Positions 1 to 13,700 are shown, counted from the first letter of the stretch. The stretch is DNA of 64,000 nucleotides from Galdieria partita (GCA_025991245.1 BQMJ01000029.1:1-64000), one strand, 5' to 3'. A program made the numbers and translations. The notes: a model not told the origin generated them from the sequence alone.

Positions 1-608
1 CCTAAATAAACCCTAATAAACCCTAATAAACCCTAAATAAACCCTAAATAAACCCTAAATAAACCCTAATAAACCTAATAAACCCTAATAAACCCTAAAT
101 AAACCCTAAATAAACCCTAAATAAACCCTAATAAACCCTAATAAACCCTAAATAAACCCTTAAATAAACCCTAATAAACCCTAATAAACCCTAAATAAAC
201 CCTAATAAACCCTAAATAAACCCTAATAAACCCTAATAAACCCTAATAAACCCTAATAAACCCTAATAAACCCTAATAAACCCTAATAAACCCTAATAAA
301 CCCTAAATAAACCCTAATAAACCCTAATAAACCCTAAATAAACCCTAATAAACCCTAATAAACCCTAATAAACCCTAATAAACCCTAAATAAACCCTAAT
401 AAACCCTAATAAACCCTAAATAAACCCTAAATAAACCCTAAATAAACCCTAAATAAACCCTAAATAAACCCTAATAAACCCTAATAAACCCTAAATAAAC
501 CCTAAATAAACCCTAATAAACCCTAAATAAACCCTAATAAACCCTAAATAAACCCTAAATAAACCCTAATAAACCCTAAATAAACCCTAATAAACCCTAA
601 TAAACCCT
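1..608. repeat. Telomere repeat array (chromosome end)
   Basis: Uninterrupted tandem array of two interspersed unit lengths, CCCTAATAAA (10 bases) and CCCTAAATAAA (11 bases), so the G-rich strand reads TTTATTAGGG or TTTATTTAGGG. A rare variant with CCCTTAAA occurs near 160. The array starts at base 1 and decays abruptly after about 605 into mutated units. The C-rich strand reads inward from the left edge, as expected for a left chromosome end. Family knowledge: eukaryotic telomeres carry short G-rich repeats added by telomerase. The alternation of one versus two A residues suggests a template that allows slippage; that is an inference. Confidence 0.96.
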
Positions 609-1615
609 TAATAGACCCGAATATTCCTTAATAACCTCTAATAAAACCTAATAGTAAACCATAAGTAGACCGTAAACCCTCAGTACAATCTCAATAAGAA
701 GGAAACATGCATACTCCGTTCGGCCAGACTACACATATTTTGCAATTCATTTAGCTTTTTTTTCTTATATGCATTCGAGGGCCCTCTTAATTTTATCAAG
801 CTTTCTCTCCTTGCTTCGAATGTTATCAGCTTTGTCCCAAATTTCCTATGAGTATTTTTTAGATGACGTTGTGACTTCTTTTATTGTTTCTTTTTGGTTA
901 TGTTTGTATTTGAGTCTTCTTGCGAGATTAGTGGAAATGTTAAAAAAATGTTTTCACTTTTCTTTTGATCAGTGGTTGTCCCTTTTTGTTTAGGTATTTT
1001 TCTGTTGGTTTGTGTTGATTAAAAATTTTAACTGATTCGCTTTATTGCATTTTTTTTCTAGTTACTGTTACTTTGTCATTGTCGCCTTTTATTGGCCAAG
1101 TTGTAAACCAAATTATTAAAGCGTTTATTACACATCGTTTTTCTTCGTTCTTAGTTATAACCCTATATATTGTGTAAAGGATCCTCGAACTTTCTTATTA
1201 TGATTGAATGTTCCTTTATTTATCCAGGTATTATTTTTCTATAGTATGCGAATTTGGATAAAAATAGTAATAAACCCTTAATAAAACTTAATAAACCCTG
1301 ATAAGAAAGTTCCCATTGTCCTGTACCAAAACGTCCGCATTTGAAGATTTATTAGGTTTTCTGTCATCACAATGCTTAAAGAAAGAAAGTGAATTGGTTC
1401 TACCATGACCTTTACTTTTGCTTTTAGTCTGGTGAAAGTAATTAATTCTCAAAACTGTGTTTCTTGTTTTGCCAGAGATCAAATGACTTGCCTTGAGCTA
1501 TTTTTGCGTATTTTTGTATTTGTTGTTGATTACGGGAAAACCTGGAAATTTAGGGAAAATTTTGAGATGCTATTTTTTTGAGGCCTTTTTGAGTTTAGCT
1601 ATTTCCTACCAAGAC
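609..1615. repeat. Subtelomeric unit, copy 1 (truncated)
   Basis: Begins with mutated telomere-like sequence (609-700), then the landmark CATACTCCGTTCGGCCAG at about 708, a T-rich stretch, a landmark near 1122-1250 and a second telomere-like tract near 1265-1300. It stops after a landmark near 1530-1600 and runs straight into the start of the next copy, so it lacks the second half of the unit. No protein-coding gene is evident; the open frame at 769-993 is T-rich and has no recognisable domain. Confidence 0.8.
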
Positions 1616-4095
1616 CTAATGGTAAACCATAACTAGACCGCATAGTAAAACCTCAGGAAAACCTGAATAAGAAAGAAAAACGCATACTCTTTTCTGTCAG
1701 GCTACGTGTATTTTAGAGTTCACTGCTTTTTTTTTCGTGAATGCATCAGAGAAGAAAGTCTTTTAATTCTATCAATCGTTTTACGCGTGCTTCCAGTATA
1801 ACTAATTAAGCCGCATGTTTTTATAAAGGTTTTTCTAATGGCCAAATGACTTTTGGTTTGTTCTTCTTTTTGTTTGTGGATTTGAGTTTGATTGCGGGAA
1901 CACTTAGAATCCCAAAAAAATGTTTACATGTCATCGTTAATTAATTATCGCCTTTTTTTGTTTAGCTGTTGTTTTGGTGTGTTGTGCCGATTTAAAATTT
2001 TAAGCGGTTTGTTTCAATGAAACAATTTTTTTGGTTGATTTTAGCCTTGTTACCTTTCTCTTTTGTTGTCCAAGTTGTAAAGCAAATTATTAAAGCTTTT
2101 ATTACTTTTTTTTTGTTCTTAGTTAAGGCCCTATATAATGTGTAGAGAATCCTCGAGTTTTCTTACAATGGATGATTGTTCCTTTATTTATCCTGTTTAT
2201 ATTTTTCTATAGCATATGACCTTGGGTTAAAACAGTACTAAACCTTAATATAACTTAATTAGACCTGATAAAAAGAGTTCCTATTGCCCTGTATCAGACC
2301 ATCTGCATTTGAACAATTATCACTGTCTATGTCATATTGATTTGTTAAAGAAAAAGGCGATGTTTTTCTATGAAGACCTTTTCTTTTGCTATTAGTCTCG
2401 TAAAATTAGTCAATTTTAAATGGTGCTTCTTGTTTTGCTAGTGATAAAATGACGTGCCTTGTGAGCCAGTTTTTTGTATGTTTGTATTTGTTGTTCATTA
2501 AGGGAAGACCTGGAAATTTAAGGAAAATTTTAAGATGGGATTTTTAATTCAAAGCTCTTTTGAGTTGAAGCATTTCTCTGCTGCTTTGCAGTAATTCGAA
2601 TTTGTGAGGCATTTAGAGATTGTGACCATTTTTCTTAAGTAGCTCCTTTTTGTTGTCATTTGCATTATTACCGACGTTCTTGATTGACCTTGTGGAACAG
2701 TAAATTTATTTGTTTTTCACATTATTTTTTTTGCTTTGTCTGATATTTGTGCCAAATCTATTTGGTGTAAGATCCTTTTGGTTTCTGATATTGGATGAAT
2801 TTACCTTGAAGCACCCTGTTAATATCTTCCAATTGTATTTGAAAGTTTAGTTAAATATGCTTGTTTAACTAAAAATCATACCTTAATGAAGCCTAGAAAA
2901 CCAAAATAAAGAAAAATTCTTATTGCTTCTAGCCAGGGCATACCTAGTTTTTCAATCCATTGCGCTCTAGTTGTCTCAAAGTAGGAGTACGCAAAGTAAA
3001 TTGGTTGTGTCTGGTTTCTTATTTATGATTTTTGTCAAAGAATAGCTACGTATTTTTTATTTTTTATGCTCGTTGTGCTACTGACCAAGTTTGGTTTCCT
3101 GTCAGCTACATTTTGTTTAAGATCCTTTTGGATTCGAAACTAGTGTTAGTTGTTACATTCCTCGTTTAATTCAGATTTTTTGAAGTTCACAATTTTCTGC
3201 TTCTTTTGCATTGTTTTGAGATTTCAAGTCTCTCGTTTAAATGGTACTCTTCTGCCTACGTTAGTCTAAAAAACGAGCAATGTACGCGAAGAAATCGTCG
3301 CAACAGTTGAGCAATCTGTCACAATTAACATTTTCCTCTCTTTATTCTTTGTTGTTTTCTTTATTGCATTCAAGGGTTGACCCTTCTTTTTACTACTTTT
3401 CTATAAATGAAAAAAACATTTTTCTTCTGTATTTCATTGTCATATAGCAAATGAACTCCCTTTCATTAAAAGCATTGTATTTTTTTCTACGAGCCGATTG
3501 CTGTAACGTGTTAACTTCGTTTCACACGGTCGACAAATATCTACTCCACGAGAACAGGTTCAATGTATTGATGATGTAAACATCATGTGGAATATGAAAA
3601 TTCTTCAGTATATCCTCTTCTTTCTATTTCTCTGATTTCTCATTCTATAGTTTGCTCGTAAAATTGGTGTTTGAATTGTTTCTTTAATAAACTTTGGATA
3701 CAAGTGTAGCCCTTATAATGCAAAGATTGCCTGTTCCCCTTGGATACATTGCATAAATGCCTCTTCAATACCTTTTCATAATGCCATTATGATAGAACTG
3801 AAACTAAAATGTTAAAATTTTTTTTTTAGTGTTGCCATTAATTTTAAAAATTATTGAATTTTTTATGCAATAACGCTACAGTAATGTTCCTCGCAAATTT
3901 GTCTTTTCATATAGGTTTGTATGGGTGTTACTTGGGTTACTTGGTAACGATAATGATATTTCTTTATTGCCTTTTCTTATTAAATTCGTTGATATCTCCA
4001 GTGCATATATAATGAAAAACTTCCCGATTTGGATAGTTTCAAAACTTTTGTTTCGATCGTTTTACCAAGACTTTCATAGTTGAACCTTATGAGAA
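1616..4095. repeat. Subtelomeric unit, copy 2 (full length)
   Basis: Full unit of about 2.4 kb with ordered landmarks shared with the other copies: a decayed telomere-like start (1620-1680), a second telomere-like tract (2230-2280), CACCCTGTTAATATCTTCC near 2812, CACACGGTCGACAAATATCT near 3522, and an end block around 3998-4090. It is clearly diverged from copies 3 and 4 by substitutions and small indels. Strongly T-rich on the + strand. No gene seen. Confidence 0.82.
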
Positions 4096-6310
4096 TCGTC
4101 TTTAATAAACCCTAATAGCAAACCATAAGTAGACCGTAAACCCTCAGTAAAATCTGAATAAGAAGAAAAATGCATACTCCCTTCGGCCAGGCTACACATA
4201 ATTTGCAATTCATTTAGCTTTTTTTTCATATATGCATTCGAGGACCCTCTTAATTTTATCAAGCTTTTTCTCCTTGCTTGTAATCAGGTTTGTCGCAAAT
4301 TCTTAATGAGCATTTTGAAGATGGCGTTGTTACTTCTTTTATTGGCTCTTTTTGGTTACGTTTGTATTTGAGTCATATTGCGAGAGTACTGGAAATGTAA
4401 AGAAAATGTTTACATTTTACTTTTAATCAGTGGTTGTCCTTTTGTGTTTAGGCATTTTTCTGTTGTTTTGTGTTGATTAAAAATTTTAAGCGATTCGCTT
4501 AAATGCAATTTTTTGTAGCAACTGTTACTTTGACATTGTCGCCTTTTATTGACCAAGTTGTAAATCAAATTATTAAAGCGTTTATTACACATCGTTTTTC
4601 TTCGTTCTTAGTTATAGCCCTATATATTGCGTAAAGGATCCTCGGGCTTTCTTATTATGGATGAATGTTCCTTTATTCATCCAGGTAATATTTTTCTATC
4701 GTATGTGTCTTTGGATAAAAACAGTAATAAACCTTAATAAAACTTAATAAACCCTGATAAGAAAGTTTCCATTGCCCTGTGCCAAAACATCCGCATTTGA
4801 AGATTTATTAGGTTTTCTGTCATCACAATGCATTTGTGAATGAAAGCGAATTGGTTCTATCAAGACCTTTACTTTCGATTTTAGTTTCGTAAAAATAATG
4901 AATTCTCAAACTGTGCTACTTTTTTTGCCAGCGATCAAATGACTTGTCTTGTGGGCTATTGCTGCGTATGTTTGTATCTCTTGGTTACTAAGGGTATTTA
5001 GGTAAAATTTTAGGATTCTATTTTTAATTCAAAGCCCTTTCTAGTTAGGGAATTTCTCTGTTGCTTCCCAGCAATTCGAAATTGTGAGCTTTTTCGAAAT
5101 CGTGAGCATTTTTCTTCAATGGTTCCTTTTTCTTGTTGTTAGCATTATTACCTTCGTTCTTAATTGAACGAGTGGTACAGTAAATAAATATTCTTTTTTT
5201 CACATTGTGATACTTCGCTTTAACTGTTATTTTTGCCGAATGTATTTAGTAAAAAGTCCTTTTGGTTTCTGGTAGTGGATGAATTTACCTTCATTGACCC
5301 TGTTAATACCTTCCTATAGTATTTGGACTTTTATGTAAAAATGCATATTTAACTAGAAATTATACCCTAATCAAGCATAATAAAACAGAAAGAAGGGAAT
5401 AATGTTTATTGCTTTCAGCCAAGAAATATCTAGTTTTTGATTCATTGCACTCTAGTAGTATCAAAGTAGGAGTGGACAGAGTGAATTGTTTATGTCCGGT
5501 TTCTTATTTATGTTTTTTGCCAAAGAATAGTTACGTCTTGTTTTATTTTTTATGCTCGTTGTCCTTCTGACCAAGGCTGGTTTCCTGTACGCTACACTTT
5601 GTTTAAGCTTTTTTTGGATTGGAAACTAGACTCAGTTGTTACATTCCTCGTTTAGTTCAGATTTTCTTTGGAGTTCACAAATTTTTGCTTCTTTTGTGTT
5701 GTTTCGAGAATTTAAGTGATTCGTTTGAATGGTAACCTTCTGGTGTCATATGTGTAAGGCGCAAGCATGTACGTGAACAAGTCGTTGCAACAGTAAAGCA
5801 AACTGACATTATTAACATTTTCATTTCTTTGTTTTTTACTGCTTTCATTGTTGTTTTCAAGGATTGTCCCTCCTTTGTACTACTTTTCCTCCAATGAGAA
5901 AAAAATATTTTTTCATCTGTATTTCAATGTGGTTTAGTTACTAAATTTAGTCTCATCAAAAGTATTGTATTTTTTTCTCTCTGAGCAGTTTGCTGTAACT
6001 TTTTTACTTCGTTTCACACGGTCGACAAATATCTGCAGGACGAGAACAGGTTCAAGGTACTGATGATGTAAGGAACATATGGAAATTCTTCAATGTATTC
6101 TCAAGTTTCTATTTCTTTATATGCTTATTATTCTATGGCTTCCTTGTAAAATTGGTATTTGTGTTGTTCCTCTAATAAATTTTAGAAACAAGTGTAGCCC
6201 TTATAATACAAAAATTGCCTTTTCCCCTTTGATATATTGCATAAACTTTTCTTCAATACCGTTTCATAATGCCAATATAGTTGAACTGAAACTGAATTGC
6301 TGAAATCTTT
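4096..6310. repeat. Subtelomeric unit, copy 3 (lacks the end block)
   Basis: Starts with telomere-like AATAAACCCTAATAGCAAAC at about 4102, followed by a close match to copy 1 (landmark near 4173). The order of landmarks is the same as in copy 2, including CACACGGTCGACAAATATCT near 6014. The final block present in copies 2 and 4 is missing. Internal telomere-like sequence recurs near 4730-4760. Short open frames on both strands here are not conserved between copies and are taken as chance. Confidence 0.82.
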
Positions 6311-8850
6311 CTTGTGTGATATTTTTTCCTTATAGCTCTATTCGAGGTATATTTTGCATAAGTACTTGGAAGCGTATAGAGAATGCTTATATTTTGCTTT
6401 TAACTGGTGTTTGTCCTTCTTTTGTTGAGGCACTTTTATGTACCCAATAATAATCCTTCAGTAAAACCTCAATAAGAAAGAAAAATGCCCATTCCCTTCT
6501 GCCAACCTACACATATTTTACAATTCAGTGCATTTTTTCTCTTAATTGCATTTTAAACGAAAGTTTCTTAATTCTATCAAGCCTCTTCGTTTGCCTTTAG
6601 TCTGGTATAATGAGTAGCAAATTTCACTGAGTGTTTGGTGGCGTTTTGGAGACTGTTCTTGTATGTTATTTTTCCATTATATTTGTATTTGAGATATATT
6701 GCATGAATACTTGGAAACGATAGGAAAAAGTTTTGATTTTGCTTTTAACTTATGATTGTCCTTCATTTGTTTTTAGGCATTTTCATGTCGTGTTGTGTTG
6801 GTTTAAAATTTCAAGTGGTTTGTTTGATTGAAATTGTTTTTGGGGTGATTGTTGCCTTGAAACCGTCGTTTTTCATTGATTTGGTTGTGGAGCCATTTAT
6901 TAAAGATTTTTTTTTCTGGTTTTTACTTATTCTTGTGAAGCCGTATTCATTGGATGAAGGATTTTTTTGCGTTGTTCTGATGGATGAATGTTCCTTTTTC
7001 TATCCTGGTAGTTTCTTTCTACAGTATGTGACTTTTGTTAGAAACAGTAATAAAATTGAAAAAAATTAATCAACCCTGAAAAAAAATTCCTATTGTCCTG
7101 TTCCAGGTCATTCGTATTTGACGATTTATCAGGTTTTTGGAAATCTGAATGCATTGGAGAAAGAAAGCGCATTGGTTCTATCAGGACCTTCAATTTTTCT
7201 TTTAATTTCGTAAATGTACTTAATTCTCAAACTGTGCTTCTTGTTTTGCCATCGATCAAATGACTTGCCTTGTGTGCTATTTCTGCGTATGTTTGTATTT
7301 GTTGTTTACTACGGGTATTTAGGGAAAATTTTAGATGCTATTTTTAATTTAAAGCCCTTTCTAGTTAAGGAGTTTCTCTATTGCTTTGCAATAATTCGAA
7401 ATTTTGATCTGTTTAGAAATTGTGAGCATTTTTCTTGAATGGTTGCTTTTTTGTTGTTGTTAGCATCATTACCTTCGTTCTTGATTGACTCATTGCAAAT
7501 TAATTGTTTTTTTTCATATTATGATATTTTGCTTTATGTGGTTTTTGTGCCGAAGCTAATTGGTGAAGTATCCTTTTGCTTTCTTATATTGGATGAATTT
7601 ACCTTGAATCACCCTGTTAATAACTTCCAACAGTATTTGATCTTTTAGGTAAGTATGCACATTTTAACTTGAAAGTATACCCTAATGAAGTATTATAAAA
7701 CCAAAATGAAGAAAAAATGCTTGTTGCTTTCGTCCTAGACATACCTAGTTTTTCAATTCACTGAGCTCTAGTAGTCTCAAAGTTTTAGTAGGCAGAGTGA
7801 ATTGTTTATGTCCGGTTTCTTATTTATGTTTCTTTGCCAACGAATAGTTACGTATTGTTTCATTTTTTATGCTTGCTGTGCTACTGACCAAGTTTGGTTT
7901 CCTGTCAGCTACATTTTGTTTAAACTTTTTTTGGATTGAAAACTGGAGTTAGTTTTTTACATTCCTTCTTTAGTTCAAATTTTATTAAGAATGCACAATT
8001 TTTTCTGCTACTTTTGTGTCGTTTTGAGATTCTAGGTGGTTCGTTTAAATGGTAACCTTCTAGTGACGTTAGTCTAAAGTGCAAGCAATGTACGCGAACA
8101 AGTCGTCGCAAAATTAGAACAATCTGCCACTATGTAACATTTTCATTTCTTTTTACTACTTTTCCTCCAATGAGAAAAAAATTTTTCTTCTGTATTTCTA
8201 TCTGATATAGTTACTAAATTCCATTTCATCAAAGGTATTGTATTTTTTTTCTCCGTCAGCAGATTGCTGTAACTTTTTTACTTAGTTTCACAAGGTTGAG
8301 GAATATCTGCCTGACCAGAGCAGATTCATGGTACCAATGATGTAAAGAACAAGTGGTACATAAAAATTTCTCAATATATTCTCAAGTTTTTATTTCTCTA
8401 AAGGTTTTTTCTTTGGCTTTTTTCTAAGATTGGTTTTGGTATTGTTCCTTTGGTAAACCGTATAAAGAAAGTCCTAAACTGGTAATGCAAAAATTGCCTA
8501 TTCCCCTTTGATATATTGCAAAAACTTTTCTTCAATACCGTTTTATAATGCCAATGCAATAGAACTGAAAATGAAATGCTGAATTTTTTTTCCTTTTTTT
8601 AACTGTTGTCACAAGTTTTGGAATTTTTTTAAATTTTTATGCCTTGGTGACATAGTAGCTTTTTCGTTGAATTTGTCTTTTTATATAGGTACTACATTGT
8701 AGAGATGATGTTCTTTGTTTATTGATTTTTCTTATTCAGATCGCTGCTGTCTTCAGTGCATACATAATAATAAGCTTTGAATATGGATAGTTTCAAAACT
8801 TTTGTTTCAATGGTTTCGCCAAGATCTTCATGGTTGAACCTTACCTTATT
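6311..8850. repeat. Subtelomeric unit, copy 4, with an extra partial module
   Basis: A short duplicated module (about 6340-6440) precedes a full unit starting near 6455. The landmark series repeats: a telomere-like remnant near 7045-7080, the GGATGAATTTACCTTGAATC block near 7590, a variant of the CGGTCGACAAATATCT block near 8290, and the end block at 8752-8845. It is among the most diverged copies, fitting greater age away from the telomere. No gene seen. Confidence 0.78.
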
Positions 8851-10750
8851 AGATCGTTTTTAGAAATTTGTCTTATGTAGCAAAATTCTAAGTATTGTTA
8901 TTTGGTCATTTTATTGTATTCTACGGTGCAATGCTATTGAAAATTTAACCATTCGGTAAGTCGTTTCTGCTTTTTGATGGTCTTGAGACACCGCTTGCTT
9001 CATTCTTTGAGTAGCCTTACTTGAAATATAGTATCGGTATACATATTTAGCAAAAAGTAAACAGTGCTCATGCTATTCTTAGATTCTCCAAAGCAATACT
9101 TTGCGTTTTGACAGACTTTTCGAGCCGCCTTGTATCTATTCTCTACAATGTCAAATTCTGAATCTCTTTATCGGCTTTTCAGTGTGCACTCTAATGTCAC
9201 AGATTTTTGTTCAATTGTTACTTTTAAGAATGAATAAGCTAGAAGATTCAATTGTCGTTTAGGCTCTTTGTTCACATTTTAGAAAGTTCACTTGTTTGAT
9301 CATTTCGCTTCTAGTACTACTGTCTGTTTTTCGTGTGTGTTTTATGTCTTATAACGCTTGAATGTGTAATGAAGTTTTCCTAGGTTCCATTTTACATATG
9401 CAAAAACTGTTCGAGGTGAGAATATATTGAATTTTTTCTATATGAGATTTGTTATACTTTTCTTTTTACTAAATTTCTCATTGCCACCTACTGGTTACTC
9501 CTGAGAACAACTAGAAATACTGATGCCATAAAGGACAAATAATGTTTTGAAATTCTACAATTTTTTCACTTGGTCGACCTCCCTAAATTCTTTCTTCTTT
9601 TTTATCGATCTTCTATTGAACCGTAGGTAATTTTGGTAAAACAGTTAAATTTTTTTACTTAGAAGACATTACTTTTCTTTCCTATTTCGAAAAGGCGTGC
9701 GTTTTTCTCGATTCAGTACATTGTCATAGAAGAATGTTACAGATCATGAAAGCAAGTGGTTTAGATTGATTCCCTTTATTGTGGAATTGTTCTAAAATTC
9801 TTGCAGATTTTCGAAATTTAACTCAGTTTACAGTGAGTGACAAGGTGAACCTTTCTTTGAAATATTTTCGAGCTAACTCTACAGTCGTATTTGCATTGCA
9901 TATGCAAACGATATTCAATTGTTCCATTTCTTTCATTTCTATTGAAATTTTTAATTTTTGAGTGCTGTGCAATTTGGTTATGAATCTGATATATTGCGAA
10001 ATCCAAATCTGGTAATCTTTACAGCTAACGTATTGCATGATTTGTTTCACTAAAGTCGCTTTCGATATTGAAAAGCGACAGTTTTTTGAAAAGGAGGATC
10101 TTGCAGCTGTTGGAGGTTACTATGTGGTATCTTTTGTCATAAAACATTTTTGTAAAAACTCTTTTTTCTTTCTTATGGTAACTGGATCCATTGTGTTTCT
10201 TTTTATGTTGATCGCATTATATCATGCTCAAATTGTAGTGTTGATTCATATAAGGAATACGAAGCAAGCTACACTCTTCTCATAAAAAGACCTCAAATGA
10301 ATTGAACCGTTAGCAATCTAGCCGCAAAAGTTCATTGTGGGTCTATAGCAACTTGGATATTATATACTTTTTGTCAGTTTGACTATGCTTCGAATTACAG
10401 CTTGTAGAGAGACATACTTCTCAAGAGCACTTTTCCTCTATGAGTTTGTTGTATTTTCATTCTTGTTCTTTGAAGTCATCCTGTTGTTTTTGTTTTTCTA
10501 ATTAAATACATAAAATTTCCTTTGAGCATCTCAATTTGACATAAGTACTGAACTGTTTCCGACTGAGAAAATGGTGGGTTTTTCTTTGAACATGCATTTT
10601 GGACACTTCTTCTTACTATCTTTTCCATTGACGACTAATGTCCCCCCAAGAGAACAATTAGAGATACTTATTCAATAAAGACAAGTAGTATATGAGAATT
10701 CTTCAACTTTCTAGAGATTCTATTTCTCTTGTTGTCTTTCTTTTCTCTAT
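8851..10750. repeat. Decayed subtelomeric sequence with two weak copies of one module
   Basis: T-rich gene-free sequence. Two stretches, about 9490-9580 and 10630-10735, share with the full units the order GAGAACA, then TTGATGATGTAAA-like, then a run like ATGAAAATTCTTCA. They are best explained as very old copies of the module seen near 3540, 6030 and 8300. The rest is too diverged to align by eye. Overlapping short open frames on both strands at 9779-10285 show no domain. Confidence 0.5.
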
Positions 10751-13700
10751 AGGTTACTTTCAAAATGGGTGTCTTTATTGCTCATTTATTAGTCAATAAG
10801 AGTAAGAAAGAAAGAAACATTACAAAGTTCTAATAACAATAAAATTGTCTAGTGTTCTCTGACATACGTCATGCGCTTTCCTTCAATGAATTATGTTCTC
10901 GTGAAACCAGTGTTATAAAGCAAAGGATTATTTAATAATTCAAATATTTTGACTTACCTTGTTATTTTTATATTTTATAGTTTTGAAGTTTTGTTTTGTT
11001 TGTTGATTCATTCGTGTCAATTCATCTTCGCCTATGAATTCTTCATCCTCTAACATACTCATGCACTTGTACCGCTTTTGAATGACCATGAATTTTCTCT
11101 AGTACTTGTTTTCGGGAAACGTTTTCATTTGTTTGGAGCCAACATAATTCATTATTTACTTAAAATCTTGCTAAACTAAATTGGCTCCACTTTCCGTTTT
11201 TTGCAACAGTACTATTTACAATCTACTGTATCAGAGTCTTTCTCGACTCAATGACAGTGGTTTGAAATGTAGAATCTTGTTTCGCCTTAGGGTTTTCTTA
11301 TGTTGTCTTATCTATCACTTAACAATTTGGCAAAACAGTTTTTTACTTTCGTATGATCATTATATGCTCCTTGTTTCATTCTGTGAATATCTTCTTATAC
11401 TATAGTCCTACTTTGGTGGTGATATACATATAGAAACAAAAGTAAACCATACCATATATATGCCATAAAAAAGCCTTCAACTGAAAGAAATTGTAAACAA
11501 TGATGACGTAGATATTCGTCATGTCTATTGTTCTTCCTCTTTCTATTTGCTTTATTGCTAGATGACCTATACTTTGAGTGGTAGCAATTCGAAGAATGTA
11601 TCCCTGCGTAGCATTCTTCCCTATTGGTCTTGCTGTACTTTTATTCTTTTTTTCTACGTTCAACTTGTTCTTCTTTGTTTTCTTAACTTGAAATACCCTT
11701 TTAGTCTTAGTATGCATTTCATGAAATTTTGGTTTCTTCCTAGTTCTTTCTCTTGAATTTTCTATTTGAAACTCTTTGTTTGAGAAGTCCTCCAATCGAA
11801 ATTCTATTTCTTCCATGATTACCATAAGAAATTTCAATGCGTTTTGCTTTTCATACTTATCTAGCGTTTAAATCGGTATTTGGCGAATTGAATTTAAATG
11901 AATGCCTTCTACTGAGGTACATATTCATTTCTACGTTTTAATAGGGAGCAAGAGCAAGATTGAGACAAGCAGTCTTTGTTAACGGCTCAACTTGAAATGC
12001 TGTGGTATTTGAGACACTGCAGGAGAAGCTCTACTTGTAAATATTCTAGTGTACTTGCAAACTGGCTCAAGAATTTCCAACTATGTCATGTATGCAAAAA
12101 TGCACCATAGAGATTTTGAATCAATCGTTGGTCTTTCCTCAACTTTTCCAGAGGACAATGAAGTATGAAAGAAGAGCTTGGTAAGTTCGATTCTTTTACT
12201 CCTCCATTTTTGTTGATTTCGACCACTACTTATTTTTATATTTACAAATAAATAGCACTCTAGCTATTTTTTAGACAATTGGAGCTTACTCTTGGCTAAT
12301 CGTGAAAGAGTTCATATGAAACAAGAAAACACAAATTAGCATATGCAAACCAATTTCTACAACTTTTTTTCTACAAATATCTGCTTTAAAAAAATTTCGA
12401 AAAATTTTTCAATTTTGTCGAGAATTGGCTACGTAGAACAAAACACAGCCCATGGCAGCCAATAGGCAATATAGGAAAGTGAGGGGAAATGAATCAATGA
12501 ACCCTTATGTGAACTCAAATAACTGCTTACTGGATTTCCCAACGACCCAGCTTCGAATCTAATTCAGCCTAGTAAAATCTACAATGCAACAAGTTTTTCA
12601 TTTGCAACACAATCTTCTAAGGTTCTATATATTATTTGCTAATATTGTTTTCACAGATATCAGTTTCTAATTTAGTCTCTTGTAAAGAATAGAGGTTTCT
12701 TTGTAAAATTACATTTCTTCTTGTTGAGTGTGTAAGGTTTTTGAATGTGTAGTTTTTTTCCAGGTACTGCTTTAGGTGTTTTTTATGTTATTTTTTTCCT
12801 CTTTCACATCACAGTGTAATTGAACATGATTTCAGCATTGTGCATTATAGACAACTTTATTGTTTTAATGTATTTTATTCCGAACTTTTTGTATGGTCCG
12901 CTTTTATATGTTTTCCTAATTGTTTTAATTCGCCACTGGGTTATATAAAATTCGTAAACTGTTTCTTCTCCTAGACTTCCTGTAATTTTGAAATTTGATT
13001 GTGTTTGTCCTTGTTTTGGCTGAGTGGTTTGTTTTCAGCTAACATTGTTGTTGCCAGAAATTTTTGGTTTTCCTTTTCTCTTTTCAATTGAATATTCTAT
13101 GTGGAACTCTCACAAGTACATGTTGTCTTCAATAAGTTTCTGTGATAAATAAAGCTTCTCATGTCAATTGTCTTGCATTTCTATTTATTGTTTTGATTGA
13201 TATTGGGTTGTTTGAAACTTTTCTTTTAAACTGTGGTCTTAGAAGCATTTTTGTATAGTTGTTCTTCATAATAAAGTTTTTGTTATGAAGCGATACGAGA
13301 ACTTTCTTTTTTGGGCGTTGGGTGATAGCTCTACTGCATTGGCCCCAGCTCTGTCCAATTATGAATAATTCTGATTGGCTGATTAGTAAAACTTGAATGG
13401 TCAATTCTAGTTTTTGCCTTTTTTTAAGAATTTGCGTTGATTCTCTGAAGTCTCTCTGTTTACAGGTTTGTGACTCAAAGTGGCTAAACGTTGAGTGTCG
13501 CCTCTCCTGAATTGGGTTAAAGCATATCCAAATTGCCAAGATTCGATTTCTTAGATATTGTCAATTGTATTTTCCTTCTATAATGGTCTCTTTTTGTACT
13601 GTGTATTGCGGTTGGTGTTTGTCCTGCTTTCTTGGCTAAAATTCTTTCTCGTTTGTATATAATTGACAAGTTAATTTGTCTATAAATGAAATTACCTGTC

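Noticed and set aside
769-993. Short open frames across the T-rich subtelomere (also 6752-7069, 7214-7648, 10037-10285)
   Set aside because: They encode Phe/Leu/Val-rich peptides expected from T-rich DNA, are not conserved between repeat copies, and show no domain.
11400-11837. 145-codon minus-strand open frame, Lys/Arg/Glu-rich
   Set aside because: Composition follows the A-rich complement of a T-rich stretch; no domain and no repeat of the frame elsewhere.
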